From positions 186,001 through 250,000 of the forward strand of contig CAWIVN010000030.1 of assembly GCA_963839515.1 (NCBI GenBank): DNA of 64,000 nt. Direction: 5' to 3'. The notes below the pieces were generated by a model. The model was not told the origin of the DNA, searched no databases, and saw only the letters and a program-made list of their open reading frames with translations. This DNA is from Fredericiella sp963839515. GTDB lineage: Bacteria > Chloroflexota > Anaerolineae > Caldilineales > Caldilineaceae. The first letter of the stretch is position 1, and every line of letters begins with the position of its first letter. The position numbers and the translations under genes are program-made. Positions 16,426 through 25,666 of this stretch are shown piece after piece.

Positions 16426-19400
16426 GTACACCCGGCACTAGCGCCGACCGGCGCATGACCAATGCGTTTATTCCCGAAGACCGGCGCCGAGCCTTGGCCG
16501 CCAATCGCTCGCTGCCGGCGCGCACCCAAGGATCGGCCCTCTTTGCCGATATCTCGGGCTTTACGCCGCTGACCGAAGCGCTGGCACGGCAGTTGGGGCC
16601 GCGCCGCGGCGCCGAGGTGCTTACGCACCAGCTCAACCTCGTCTACTCCGCCCTGATCACCGCGGTCGAAGCCTGGAACGGCAGCGTGATCGGGTTTAGC
16701 GGCGACGCCATTACCTGCTGGTTTGACGAAGGCAGCGTGCACGATGCCCGTGCCGCTGCCGGCAGCTCTGCAAGCAGCGCTGCCGCCGCCGTCGCGGCCG
16801 CCGGCTGTGCCTTTGCCATGCAGCAGGCCATGGCGCGCTTTGTCCAGGTCACACTACCCGGCGCCGTGCAGGCCAGGCTGGCGCTCAAGATCGCTGTCGT
16901 CACCGGTGCCGCCAGCCGCCAGCTGGTCGGCGAGCCAGGCATCCAGCTGATCGATGTGCTGGCCGGCGGCGCGCTGGATGCCCTCGCCGATGCCGAACAT
17001 TCCGCGGAGCAAGGCGATATCGTGGTCGACGCTGCTACCCTAGCCGCCCTTGACTTCCCGAGCGCCGTGCGCGAATGGCGCACCAGTGCTGGCGGCAAAC
17101 GGCTGGCTGTGCTTGCTCCGCCACACGCCGCCGCAGATCGCTCCGATTTCCTGACGCAAGGCCCCGTGACCCAGCCCTTGGTGGACGACAGCGTCAGCAG
17201 GCACTGGGTGCTGGCCCCTGTCTATGAGCGGCTGCGCAGCGAGGGCGGGCGCTTCCTGGCTGAACTGCGGCCCGCCACAGCGCTCTTTCTGCAGTTTGGT
17301 GGTCTTGACTTTGACAACGATGCCCAGGCCGGCACCGCGCTTGACGCATTTGTGCGTTGGGTCCAAGGCGTGGTCGCTGCGCACGCCGGCGCCGTGATTC
17401 AATTAACCACCGGCGACAAGGGCAGCTATCTCTATGCGGCCTTTGGCGCACCGATCACGCACGACGACGACATGCAGCGCGCCGCCGCCGCCGCCCTCAG
17501 CCTGCGCAATCCTCCCGCGCGCCTGACTGCGATTCGCGATATTCGTATCGGCATCAGCCAGGGACTCATGCGCGTCGGCGCCTATGGCAGCGACACGCGC
17601 CTTACTTATGGCGTGCTGGGCGATGCGACCAACATGGCAGCGCGCCTGATGACCCAGGCCGAACCCGGGCAGATCTGCGTCAGCGCCCATGTGGCTGCCC
17701 AGGTGGCGCCCCGCTTCGATGTCACGCCGCTCGGCCTGCGCAGCTTTAAAGGCAAATCTGAACCCCAACAGGTCTTTGCCATCTTGGGCACGCGGACACA
17801 GCTGCTGACCTTTAGCGCCGCGCCCGCCACACCCCTGCTGGGACGCAACGACGAAATGGCGCAACTGCTGCGTCTTGCCGATACTGCTGCCGCCGGCGCC
17901 GGCGTCGTGGCCCGTCTGGAAGGTGAAGCCGGCGCCGGCAAGAGCCACCTTACCAGCCACTTCGTGCGCGCGGCCGCCCATCGCGGTTTGCAGGTAGTGT
18001 CCGCCGCCTGCCAAAGCACGGCCCAAAACAGCGCCTATTTTGCCGCCCAACAATTTATGAGCAGCTTGCTCGGCATCCAGCCGGCGCTCGATGCGAGCAC
18101 GACAGACGCCAGGCGCGCCCAAGTCCGCCAGGTGGAACAGGCTCTGCAAGCGCAAGACCCCAAGTGGCTGCTGCGCCTGCCCCTGTTAGGTGATTTACTC
18201 GGCCTTCCCATCGAGGATAACCCGACGACAGCGGCATTCGATGCACGCATGCGCCAAGAGGCGTTGGCAGCCTTGGTGATCGACATCGTGCGGCGCGCCG
18301 CCCAGGAGCGTCCCTTGCTGCTTGTCATCGAGGACTCGCACTGGCTCGACGAAGCCTCACGAGCACTGGTGCTCGCCCTGGCGCGCGTGGCGGCATCGGC
18401 GCCACTGCTCCTGCTGTTGGTGCAGCGGCCGCTTGGTCCCGAACACGAATCCATGGCCGCCGACCTGGCCGAAATCCCTCATCAACAGCGTATCTGGTTA
18501 GCCGAGCTGGACGCGGAAGGCACAGCCCAACTCGTGCGCCAGCGTCTGGACGGGGAGATCGAGCCGCTGGGCCTGGCTTTCGTGCATTCGCTGGCGCAGG
18601 GCAACCCGTTCTTTACCGAAGAATTGGTCGATGCGCTGTGCGAAGGCTCTCTGCTGATCCAAGAGCGGGATCGCTGGCGGCTGTCGCCGGCATTGGTCGA
18701 CGCACTGCGCCGCGGCAACTGCCTGGAGTGGGTAGGGGCGGGGGCAGGGGCCGGCTGGCAGCTGGCGCCCAATGCGCCGCTGGCGGCGATCGACATCGGC
18801 GTGCCGGCGTCGATTCATGGCCTCGTGCTCTCACGCCTCGACCGCTTGCCCGAGGACAACAAGCTGACGCTCAAGGTTGCCAGCGTGATCGGGCGCGTTT
18901 TCGAGCTGGAGCTGCTAGCCCTGGCCCATCCCAGCCAACCCGACCTGGACGCGCTGGAAACGCAGTTTCAAGTGCTCCAGAAGCGTGACTTTGCCCGCAT
19001 CGAAACTCAGAAACCGCGCCTGGTATATGTGTTCAAGCACAACATTACGCAAGAAGTCGTCTACCAGACACTGCTGGAAAGCCAACGTCAAGACCTGCAT
19101 GTGGCCGTCGCCGAGGCCATCGAGGCGCGCGCGCCCGACGATGTGGAGCGCCTGGCGCATCACTACAGCCAGGGCGATACAGCTTCTTCGCCGGTGCGCG
19201 CCAAGGCGATTCACTACATTGATGCCGCCGGCTGGCGTGCGCGCAAGGAACACGCCAACGAAACCGCCCTGGCGTACTTCGACCGGGCACTGCAGCTGGA
19301 ACTGCGCTGGAACTGGCTGAAGGGCCGTGCGGAAGTGCTGCATATATTAGGCAGGCGCATGCATGAAGAGGCCACCCTGCTGGCCTTGGACGAGCTGGGC

Positions 19401-20714
19401 AGCGACGAACCACAACAACACATGGAAGCGGCCATATTATGGGCCAGGTTCTACGCTGCCACCGGCGACCACCGGCATGCCGCACAAGCGATCGAGGATG
19501 CGCTGTCGCTCGCCTTGGTGCGCAACGACCGTCACAACGAGGCCAAGTGCTATATCGAACAGGCAACGATCGACTGGCGGCGAGGCGATTATGCAGCGGC
19601 GCAAAAGGGCTACCAGGCGGCACTCAACCTCGCCCAAGCCGGCGCCTCCTACCGGGACGGATTCCTCGACATCGCAAGTGAGGCCCACTACGGGCTCGGG
19701 CTCGTCTTTCGGCAGCAAAGCCGCTACGAAGAGGCGCGCAGCCAACTGTCGCAGGCGCTGGCAGCGGCGGAACGGCTCGGCGATCTGCAGTACGAAGCGC
19801 GTGCACTCAATGCTCTTGGTTCGGTCGCCAATCTCCAGCGCGATTACCTGGCCGCGGCGGATCTGTTCGCCCAAGCGCTGGAGATGCGGGAGACCATCGG
19901 CGACCGCGCCGGCGTCGGGACAAGCCTGATGAGCCTGGCGCAATCCTACGGCTACATGGGTGATTACAGCCGGGTCGAACCGCTGCTGCAGCGTGCGCTG
20001 GAAATTCAGCAGGCCATGCGCAACCACTGGGACGAGATGTTGGAACTCAACGAGTTGGGTATACTCTATACCGCCGTCGGCCAATATGAAAAAGCCTTTG
20101 TTCACCTTGAGCAGGCCATGGAGTGCAGCCGCATGATCGAGAGCGAGATCGGCGCGGCCTATATCCTGTGCAACCTGGGCCAGGCACAGCGCGACGCCGG
20201 CCGGCTCGAAGAGGCGCAGCGCACCCTGCATCAGGGCCTGCTGCTGGCCCAACAGCAGGGGGACATCAACCTCGAGGCCATCTACCTGAGCGACGCCGCC
20301 TTCACCGCTCTACGACAGGGCGACTACACACAGGCCGTCGAGCAGGCCGACCGTTCGCTGGCGCTGTTTGCGCAACTCCAGCAGCCGCTCTCGTCCACGG
20401 CAGTCTACGCCACCCTGGCGGCCGCCCACCTCGGGCTTGGCAACCGCGCGGCGGCCGAGCAGACGGCGCGCGCCGCACTGGCAATCTTGGACGGCTGCGG
20501 CGGCGAAGGTCCGGACTTTCCCCAGCGTGATTACTGGCTGTGTGCGCAGACGCTGGCCGCACTCGGCTATAGGGAGGCTGCCCGACACGCCGAACTGCAG
20601 GCCGCGACGCTGCTGCTGCAGCGCGCCGAGCGCATCTCCGACCCGGGCCTGCGCCACTCTTTCCTTGCCCGGGTGGCCGTACACGTCGAGATTAGCGCCG
20701 CAGTACCGGCATAA
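16422..20714 (+). CDS. Two nucleotide-cyclase-like domains fused to an AAA ATPase and TPR repeats
   Basis: A 1430-aa cytoplasmic protein. Domain 1 (about 35-190) is a class III cyclase homology domain with both metal Asp positions in place (FADISGFT, GFSGDAITCWF). Domain 2 (about 285-455) keeps TTGDKGSYLYAAFG and LGDATNMAARL, but its first metal site reads FLQFGGLDFD, so it is probably degenerate. A P-loop ATPase follows (Walker A GEAGAGKSH at about 502, Walker B LLLVIEDSHWLD at about 633), then a helical sensor arm and roughly ten TPR-like repeats (about 890-1400). Such proteins are putative signal integrators with STAND-type ATPases. The TTG start overlaps the preceding stop; an ATG at 16455 is an alternative. 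The last 23 nt overlap the convergent gene. Confidence 0.9.
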   Translation: MSTPGTSADRRMTNAFIPEDRRRALAANRSLPARTQGSALFADISGFTPLTEALARQLGPRRGAEVLTHQLNLVYSALITAVEAWNGSVIGFSGDAITCWFDEGSVHDARAAAGSSASSAAAAVAAAGCAFAMQQAMARFVQVTLPGAVQARLALKIAVVTGAASRQLVGEPGIQLIDVLAGGALDALADAEHSAEQGDIVVDAATLAALDFPSAVREWRTSAGGKRLAVLAPPHAAADRSDFLTQGPVTQPLVDDSVSRHWVLAPVYERLRSEGGRFLAELRPATALFLQFGGLDFDNDAQAGTALDAFVRWVQGVVAAHAGAVIQLTTGDKGSYLYAAFGAPITHDDDMQRAAAAALSLRNPPARLTAIRDIRIGISQGLMRVGAYGSDTRLTYGVLGDATNMAARLMTQAEPGQICVSAHVAAQVAPRFDVTPLGLRSFKGKSEPQQVFAILGTRTQLLTFSAAPATPLLGRNDEMAQLLRLADTAAAGAGVVARLEGEAGAGKSHLTSHFVRAAAHRGLQVVSAACQSTAQNSAYFAAQQFMSSLLGIQPALDASTTDARRAQVRQVEQALQAQDPKWLLRLPLLGDLLGLPIEDNPTTAAFDARMRQEALAALVIDIVRRAAQERPLLLVIEDSHWLDEASRALVLALARVAASAPLLLLLVQRPLGPEHESMAADLAEIPHQQRIWLAELDAEGTAQLVRQRLDGEIEPLGLAFVHSLAQGNPFFTEELVDALCEGSLLIQERDRWRLSPALVDALRRGNCLEWVGAGAGAGWQLAPNAPLAAIDIGVPASIHGLVLSRLDRLPEDNKLTLKVASVIGRVFELELLALAHPSQPDLDALETQFQVLQKRDFARIETQKPRLVYVFKHNITQEVVYQTLLESQRQDLHVAVAEAIEARAPDDVERLAHHYSQGDTASSPVRAKAIHYIDAAGWRARKEHANETALAYFDRALQLELRWNWLKGRAEVLHILGRRMHEEATLLALDELGSDEPQQHMEAAILWARFYAATGDHRHAAQAIEDALSLALVRNDRHNEAKCYIEQATIDWRRGDYAAAQKGYQAALNLAQAGASYRDGFLDIASEAHYGLGLVFRQQSRYEEARSQLSQALAAAERLGDLQYEARALNALGSVANLQRDYLAAADLFAQALEMRETIGDRAGVGTSLMSLAQSYGYMGDYSRVEPLLQRALEIQQAMRNHWDEMLELNELGILYTAVGQYEKAFVHLEQAMECSRMIESEIGAAYILCNLGQAQRDAGRLEEAQRTLHQGLLLAQQQGDINLEAIYLSDAAFTALRQGDYTQAVEQADRSLALFAQLQQPLSSTAVYATLAAAHLGLGNRAAAEQTARAALAILDGCGGEGPDFPQRDYWLCAQTLAALGYREAARHAELQAATLLLQRAERISDPGLRHSFLARVAVHVEISAAVPA

Positions 20715-22872
20715 ACAAGCTTGGCCGGCTGTCCACCATCACGGCATAGATGCCGACTCCCTGGCTAGGCGCGGAAGCCGCAAGCACGCCGTCCTCGGCG
20801 CCGGCGGGCGCCACTACCGTGCTCGGCAAGGGCTGCCACTGTCTGTCGTCGTCGTCCCAAAAGTGAATTTGTGCGCCTGCGGCATTTGGCGTGACTGCTC
20901 TGGCAGACTGCAATACGCCGAACTCGTCTTCATACTCGATGCTGATCGTTCCGCCGTTCACCAGGGAGGGCGGGAAGGCATCCAAACGGTACGACTGGCC
21001 GGAAATTTGCTTCCACGGCGGCACGGGCGGCGTGCCCGGCATACTTTGCCAGGCGATCGACTCGCCCGGTCCCAGTTCGATCGGCTCGTCACTTTGGTAG
21101 CTCGCGTTGCCATCCGAAGACACGGCCATTACGCCGCCATGCAGGCGGGCAGGCCCGAATGCGCCGTCGCCGCCGGTCCCGCGGTCGGCCATAACCTCGC
21201 GTCGTGTCTGCGGCGCGGCCGGCGTTTCCTCCACCCACAATTGCAGATACACCGGCTCGACCGGCGTCGCCAGGTTGAAGACCGTGCTCCAAACGTTGCC
21301 GCTGCGGGTAAGCGCCTGCACCGGGCCGGCCGCGTCCGTTTCGGGAATCAGCCGCGCCTGCAACACAAGTCCGTTCGCCAGTGCCTGCTCCACGCTGACG
21401 CTCAACTGCTGTGGTCCCGTCTGCGCGACCGTAATGGCCGGATTCCAGGAAGTATCCTGCGTCATGATCAGCTGGCTGTCACCCGCTACCACAGTCTCGC
21501 AGCCAAACTGGTGGCGCGGCGCCTCCGGCGTCTCGGCGTGGTCGTTCAAGTCGTAGACACACAGCCGATCTCCGACGCGTGCATCAGTCAATTCCACACT
21601 CGTCGTGCCCTTTGCCGGCTTGCCCTGCTCGTAAATCAAGCTGTCGTCGCGCACCAGGAAAGCCCGTGCTTCGCCCGAACTGGCCTGGTCGGATTGATAT
21701 GTGAGCGAATAGACCTGGCTGGCAAGCGGCGGCGGCGTCGAGGCTGGTGCGACAAATACCACATTGGTCAACGGCACGGGTGGGTAGACGCCCGCGGCGA
21801 CTTCGGTGGGAACAACCGCAAAGTTGTACCAGCCAGCAACGGTGTCCCATTCGGTGCGGCCGTTGAAGCGGAAGTGAGCTTCGGTGGCTCCACATGCGCT
21901 GTCCCAAGCCGCTTGATCAAACACGAAGGCTTGATTGCCGGGAACATAGGCATTACCCATGGCTGAGCCCACGCACTGTGCGGCGATGGCATCGTTGCTG
22001 ACGCCGTTCTGGTCGGTATAGGTGTCGAACAGGTACAGCAGATAGTGGCTCATCTCGTGCGCCAGGGCGATCGACCAGTCGTCGGTCATCTCCTCCGGCG
22101 TCACGACCACGCCCTTGTACTTCACTTCTTGGTTGGGCGGCGCACCAAAACGGTTCCAGTATGAGCCCATAAAGATGCTGCCGTGTGAATAGCTGATCGG
22201 AATGGTGGGTGAAATGTCAACCGTATCCGTCAGCACAATGCCGCCGATGGTGGCGTTGGGATGCAGGACGTTGCTCGTATGCAGCTTGATGTTTGCTGCA
22301 TCCCAGCCTTCGTACATCTGGTGCACCGTCACCGTGCCGAGGGCGAACTGGCCTTCGGTAAAATCGTAGAGATAGTCTGAGGCGCGAATGATATTCTTTT
22401 GCAGTGTGTCCGAGAATGCCGGATCGTCATTCAGGTACCACTGGGCCGTCAGATTTAGATCGTAGAGCAGCAGTGGCTTATCCGACCGCACGACCAGGCG
22501 CATCTCGCGAAAGTCGCTGTCGCTATACAGCTGGAACTGGTCGGCGGTCACCTGCGTCAGTCCGGCCGTAGTGTAGAAGAGCCTGGATTGGGGATAAGGG
22601 TTTTTCACCGGTAAGCGCGCCCATAGTTCATCCCCAAGTTGTACGGCGCCCGAGTCAATCAGCCCTTGAGAGTCAGCGTCTAAGACCTTACCTGACGTCT
22701 TGTTATACACAGACGCACTTGCTGCCCGCCGGCAGGGGTCCACCTGGTCGAAACAGACACGAATCAGCGGCTGAACCTGTGCCGCCGCACGCTTGGGCAG
22801 TGTGAACGGTGCGATGATGGCTGCAATGACTAGAGCGATGAGATACAGGTGCAACGAATATCGAGTTTGCAT
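20692..22872 (-). CDS. Secreted HExxH metallopeptidase-like protein
   Basis: A 726-aa exported protein with a signal helix (LYLIALVIAAIIAPFTL) ending before Ala-rich residues. A zinc-site motif is visible near residue 265: ALAHEMSHYLLYLFDTY, that is HExxH followed by FDxY, an arrangement seen in CLCA-type self-cleaving metalloproteases. Downstream are conserved Cys residues (CVGSAMGNAY, DSACGATEAHF) and a long beta-rich C-terminus. GAGGGG lies 7 nt before the ATG at 22872. The last 23 nt overlap the end of the convergent cyclase gene. The Crp/Fnr gene lies just upstream and may be co-transcribed (36-nt gap). Substrate unknown. Confidence 0.75.
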   Translation of the reverse strand: MQTRYSLHLYLIALVIAAIIAPFTLPKRAAAQVQPLIRVCFDQVDPCRRAASASVYNKTSGKVLDADSQGLIDSGAVQLGDELWARLPVKNPYPQSRLFYTTAGLTQVTADQFQLYSDSDFREMRLVVRSDKPLLLYDLNLTAQWYLNDDPAFSDTLQKNIIRASDYLYDFTEGQFALGTVTVHQMYEGWDAANIKLHTSNVLHPNATIGGIVLTDTVDISPTIPISYSHGSIFMGSYWNRFGAPPNQEVKYKGVVVTPEEMTDDWSIALAHEMSHYLLYLFDTYTDQNGVSNDAIAAQCVGSAMGNAYVPGNQAFVFDQAAWDSACGATEAHFRFNGRTEWDTVAGWYNFAVVPTEVAAGVYPPVPLTNVVFVAPASTPPPLASQVYSLTYQSDQASSGEARAFLVRDDSLIYEQGKPAKGTTSVELTDARVGDRLCVYDLNDHAETPEAPRHQFGCETVVAGDSQLIMTQDTSWNPAITVAQTGPQQLSVSVEQALANGLVLQARLIPETDAAGPVQALTRSGNVWSTVFNLATPVEPVYLQLWVEETPAAPQTRREVMADRGTGGDGAFGPARLHGGVMAVSSDGNASYQSDEPIELGPGESIAWQSMPGTPPVPPWKQISGQSYRLDAFPPSLVNGGTISIEYEDEFGVLQSARAVTPNAAGAQIHFWDDDDRQWQPLPSTVVAPAGAEDGVLAASAPSQGVGIYAVMVDSRPSLFMPVLRR

Positions 22873-22908
22873 GGTGTTTCCCCTCGGCTCCAAGTCGGCC
22901 GGCTATTC

Positions 22909-23655
22909 CTACCACTCGCCTTGATTAGCCTCGATTCGGCTGTCGCGCTCGGCACGCACGCGCGGCAGATCCAGGATTGTGATCACGCCGTTGTCGAACT
23001 CCAGCAGGCCACGCCGCCGCCATTCACTCAGGATGCGGTTGACCCACTCGCGGCGTGCTCCCACCATCGACGCCAGGTCAGACTGGTTCAGGCCGATACT
23101 CACCTGGTAGCGTGTCCCCGGCTCCAGCACCTCGCCGTACTGGTCGTTGTGCTGCAGGATGATGTGCAGCAGGCGGCCGGCGGCATCAAACTGGGCGATC
23201 GACTCGGCAAAGGCCGCCGTCCAACGCAACTTATGTGCCAGCAAACGTGCCATGCCCATGCCGAAGCGCGGCACCGTCTGCAGCGTGTACAAAAAGCGCT
23301 CCTGCGACATGGCTAGCAGCGCCACGGCCGTCATGGCCTTGGCCGAAGCCGAACGAGGTTCCTGGTCAATGGCCGCCAGCTCGCCGATCACATCGTTCGT
23401 CGTGAAGATGGCGATCGAGGTCTCATTGCCGCTGGGACTGATCTTATAGATGCGCACCTTGCCCTTGCGCACAAAGTAGACCTCGCGGCTCTCGTCACCC
23501 TGGCGAAAGATTGTCTCGTCCTTGGCATATTCCTTGGAACGCAGATCGTCCACCAAGCCGGCCAGGTCGCGTTCCGCTAGATCGGCGAAGATGGGCATCG
23601 TACGCAGCGTCGCAATGCGGCGGGCAAGCGCCTGGTCCTGTGGCTTCTCTTGCAC
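22909..23655 (-). CDS. Crp/Fnr-family transcriptional regulator
   Basis: A 248-aa regulator with an N-terminal cyclic-nucleotide-binding-type beta roll (about 25-140: EYAKDETIFRQGDESREVYFVRKGKVRIY ... NDVIGELAAID), a long dimer helix and a C-terminal winged helix-turn-helix (LNQSDLASMVGARREWVNRILSEW, about 190-215). No Cys cluster for an Fnr Fe-S centre is seen. The GTG at 23655 is preceded by GAGGAGG with a 5-nt spacer; the frame upstream lacks a ribosome site. The secreted HExxH gene follows on the same strand and is a likely target or operon mate. The ligand cannot be told: the second-half EPRSASAK loop differs from classic cAMP-binding RTASVRA. Confidence 0.88.
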   Translation of the reverse strand: MQEKPQDQALARRIATLRTMPIFADLAERDLAGLVDDLRSKEYAKDETIFRQGDESREVYFVRKGKVRIYKISPSGNETSIAIFTTNDVIGELAAIDQEPRSASAKAMTAVALLAMSQERFLYTLQTVPRFGMGMARLLAHKLRWTAAFAESIAQFDAAGRLLHIILQHNDQYGEVLEPGTRYQVSIGLNQSDLASMVGARREWVNRILSEWRRRGLLEFDNGVITILDLPRVRAERDSRIEANQGEW

Positions 23656-23893
23656 AATCGCCTCCTCTATTGTGGCGCAGATGCAGCAAACGGCAGCGCG
23701 GTGCGCTACACCTGCAGCGTGTCTTAGATCACACGTCCGCCGCACCCGTCAGAAGCACTGCTCCAAGCGGATGCGGCCAGAGTAATAACGGACAACAAAT
23801 TATGGGGCAATTGCGGAATCCGTGCAAAGCCCGAAAAGAAGTAAAATGCTGGCAAAAGCAAATGAAACATTACAGCAGAAATGGAGCAGCTTT

Positions 23894-24532
23894 ATGTCCG
23901 CAGCAATGTCCTCAGCAGCGACGGACTATTACTTCTACGAACCGCAACGCGGGCACGGGTTGCCCCACGACCCGTTCAAAGCGATCGTGGCACCGCGGCC
24001 TATTGGTTGGATTTCGACGCTTGACGGCAACGGGGTCGTGAATCTTGCACCTTATAGTTTCTACAATGCCCTGTGCGACACGCCGCCGATCGTAGGCTTC
24101 TCCAGTACAGGGCGCAAGGACAGTATTCGCAATATCGAGTCAACCGGCGAGTTCGTCGCCAATTTTGTCAGCAAATCGCTCGCCCACGCCATGAACACGA
24201 CCTCGGCTGCGGTGGCCTCGGACGTGGACGAGATGGCGTTGGCGGGCCTGACGCCCGCGCCTTGCCGCCGGGTCGCCGCACCGCGCGTGGCCGAGGCCCC
24301 TGCTGCGCTCGAATGTAGGTTACTCCAGATCGTCCAGCTTCAAGACGTGCACGGCAACAAGTTGGAGCAATATCTTGCGCTTGGGCAAGTCATAGGTGTA
24401 CACATCGATGCACAGTATCTCAGGAACGGTTTTTTTGACACCGCCGCGGCACAACCCATCATGCGCGCCGGCTACCGCGGCGACTACGCCGAAATCGGCA
24501 ACATGTTCGAAATGCTGCGTCCCGGGAATTAG
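23894..24532 (+). CDS. Flavin reductase-like FMN-binding protein
   Basis: A 212-aa split-barrel protein of the flavin reductase/HpaC-like family, which binds FMN and reduces it with NAD(P)H or acts as an oxidoreductase partner. Family signatures: DPFKAIVAPRPIGWIST near residue 25, NLAPYSFYNALCDTPPIVGF, a KDSIRNIESTGEFVANFV block, and a C-terminal region with YRGDYAEIG. GGAG lies 7 nt before the ATG at 23894. It stands alone, divergent from the Crp/Fnr gene. Confidence 0.88.
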   Translation: MSAAMSSAATDYYFYEPQRGHGLPHDPFKAIVAPRPIGWISTLDGNGVVNLAPYSFYNALCDTPPIVGFSSTGRKDSIRNIESTGEFVANFVSKSLAHAMNTTSAAVASDVDEMALAGLTPAPCRRVAAPRVAEAPAALECRLLQIVQLQDVHGNKLEQYLALGQVIGVHIDAQYLRNGFFDTAAAQPIMRAGYRGDYAEIGNMFEMLRPGN

Positions 24533-24540
24533 GCAGGAAA

Positions 24541-24981
24541 TCAGGCAATGGGGAACTCTATGGCCTGGTAGTATACGTCCAGCAGTTCGCGCAGGGCGCT
24601 ATAGTCTTGACCAAGGGTGGCTTTGACCAGGTAGCCAGCGACGCGACGATCATAGGCCGCTGCCTTGTCCTCGTCCAGCTCTGAACCGGTAAGCGCAAAA
24701 ACGATGCCGCGGCGCAGCACCGGGTCGTTGCGCAGTTCGTCGAGAAAGGCAAGGCCATTCATGCGCGGCATGTTGAGGTCCAGCAGAATCACATGCGGCT
24801 CATTCTGCAGCTGGCTGCCCCAGGGGCTGCGCAGCGTATCGATCGCCACGCGACCGTCGATAAAGCGCGTGGTCTTGATGGCTACACCTAAAGTATTGAA
24901 CGCGCGCGCGATGGCCTCGGCATCGATCTCGTCGTCCTCGATCAAAATAACGTGTAATGGCTTGCCGGAAGATCGATTCAC
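24541..24981 (-). CDS. Stand-alone response-regulator receiver (Rcp1-like) 2
   Basis: A 146-aa single-domain receiver with no output domain. Acid pocket EDDE near the start, phosphoacceptor Asp in ILLDLNMPRMNG, Thr/Ser in ALTGS and Lys in YLVKA are all present. The GTG at 24981 lies 13 nt after the stop of the other receiver gene, whose end overlaps the TTGAAAG that could serve as its weak ribosome site. Such proteins relay phosphate from bacteriophytochrome or hybrid kinases; no kinase is adjacent. Confidence 0.88.
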   Translation of the reverse strand: MNRSSGKPLHVILIEDDEIDAEAIARAFNTLGVAIKTTRFIDGRVAIDTLRSPWGSQLQNEPHVILLDLNMPRMNGLAFLDELRNDPVLRRGIVFALTGSELDEDKAAAYDRRVAGYLVKATLGQDYSALRELLDVYYQAIEFPIA

Positions 24982-24994
24982 AGTGAGTAGACTT

Positions 24995-25450
24995 TCAAGA
25001 AACACTCGGTTGTACGTTCGCTGCTCTTGTCTGCGGTGCAACCAGGCGGCAGTAACTGCGCAAGAGCTTTGGGAGCAGCGCAAAGTTCTCGCCCAGCCTG
25101 GACTTCAGTAAGTAACCGGCAACTTGACGATCGTAAGCCGCCAACTTGTCCTCCACCCGATCCGACAACGTCAAAACAAACACCGTTGTGCCGCGCAGCC
25201 GGGGGTCACTGCGCAGCGCGTCCAGAAATTCTATTCCATTGAGACGTGGCAAGTCCAAGTCGAGCAAGATCAGGAGAGGGCGAGTGTGCAGGTTGGATGG
25301 CTCTTGCTGCAAAGCACGCAGCGCTTCCAGGCCATCGCGAAATACGGTAATCTCGCCAAAGATACCGTTACGGTTCAACGAACGAACGACACTTTCCACA
25401 TCGACGTCGTCATCTTCAATTACAACTAGATGGACGGTGGACAACGGCAT
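24995..25450 (-). CDS. Stand-alone response-regulator receiver (Rcp1-like) 1
   Basis: A 151-aa receiver protein similar to its downstream partner. It has IEDDD at the N-terminus, the Asp site ILLDLDLPRLNG, VLTLS and YLLKS. The shared DRVEDKLAAYDRQVAGYLLKS region shows the two genes arose by tandem duplication. No Shine-Dalgarno is clear before the ATG. It is the first gene of the pair. No histidine kinase lies nearby. Confidence 0.88.
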   Translation of the reverse strand: MPLSTVHLVVIEDDDVDVESVVRSLNRNGIFGEITVFRDGLEALRALQQEPSNLHTRPLLILLDLDLPRLNGIEFLDALRSDPRLRGTTVFVLTLSDRVEDKLAAYDRQVAGYLLKSRLGENFALLPKLLRSYCRLVAPQTRAANVQPSVS

Positions 25451-25528
25451 AGCTGCAAATCGGTCCCAAAAACTGCTTTAGCATGCAAAAGACTCGACAT
25501 ACCGAGTGCGTCAAGGTAGACAGCAAGC

Positions 25529-25602
25529 ATGCTGGCAACAGAGGCGGGCAAGCACCGGCCGCATCCTCTTCGTGCCTGCTACTCTACACCTGTTGCCAGC
25601 AT
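25529..25602. repeat. 13-bp perfect inverted repeat in an intergenic gap
   Basis: ATGCTGGCAACAG (25529-25541) pairs with CTGTTGCCAGCAT (25590-25602) across 48 nt, between the receiver pair and the protease gene. It could be a terminator for the protease transcript or an operator. The rest of the 216-bp gap has no coding signal. Confidence 0.4.
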
Positions 25603-25666
25603 ATGTCTATAGGCCGAGATATAGAAGATGATGATGCTGTGGGGGGGGGCGACAGCAATCAGCTGC

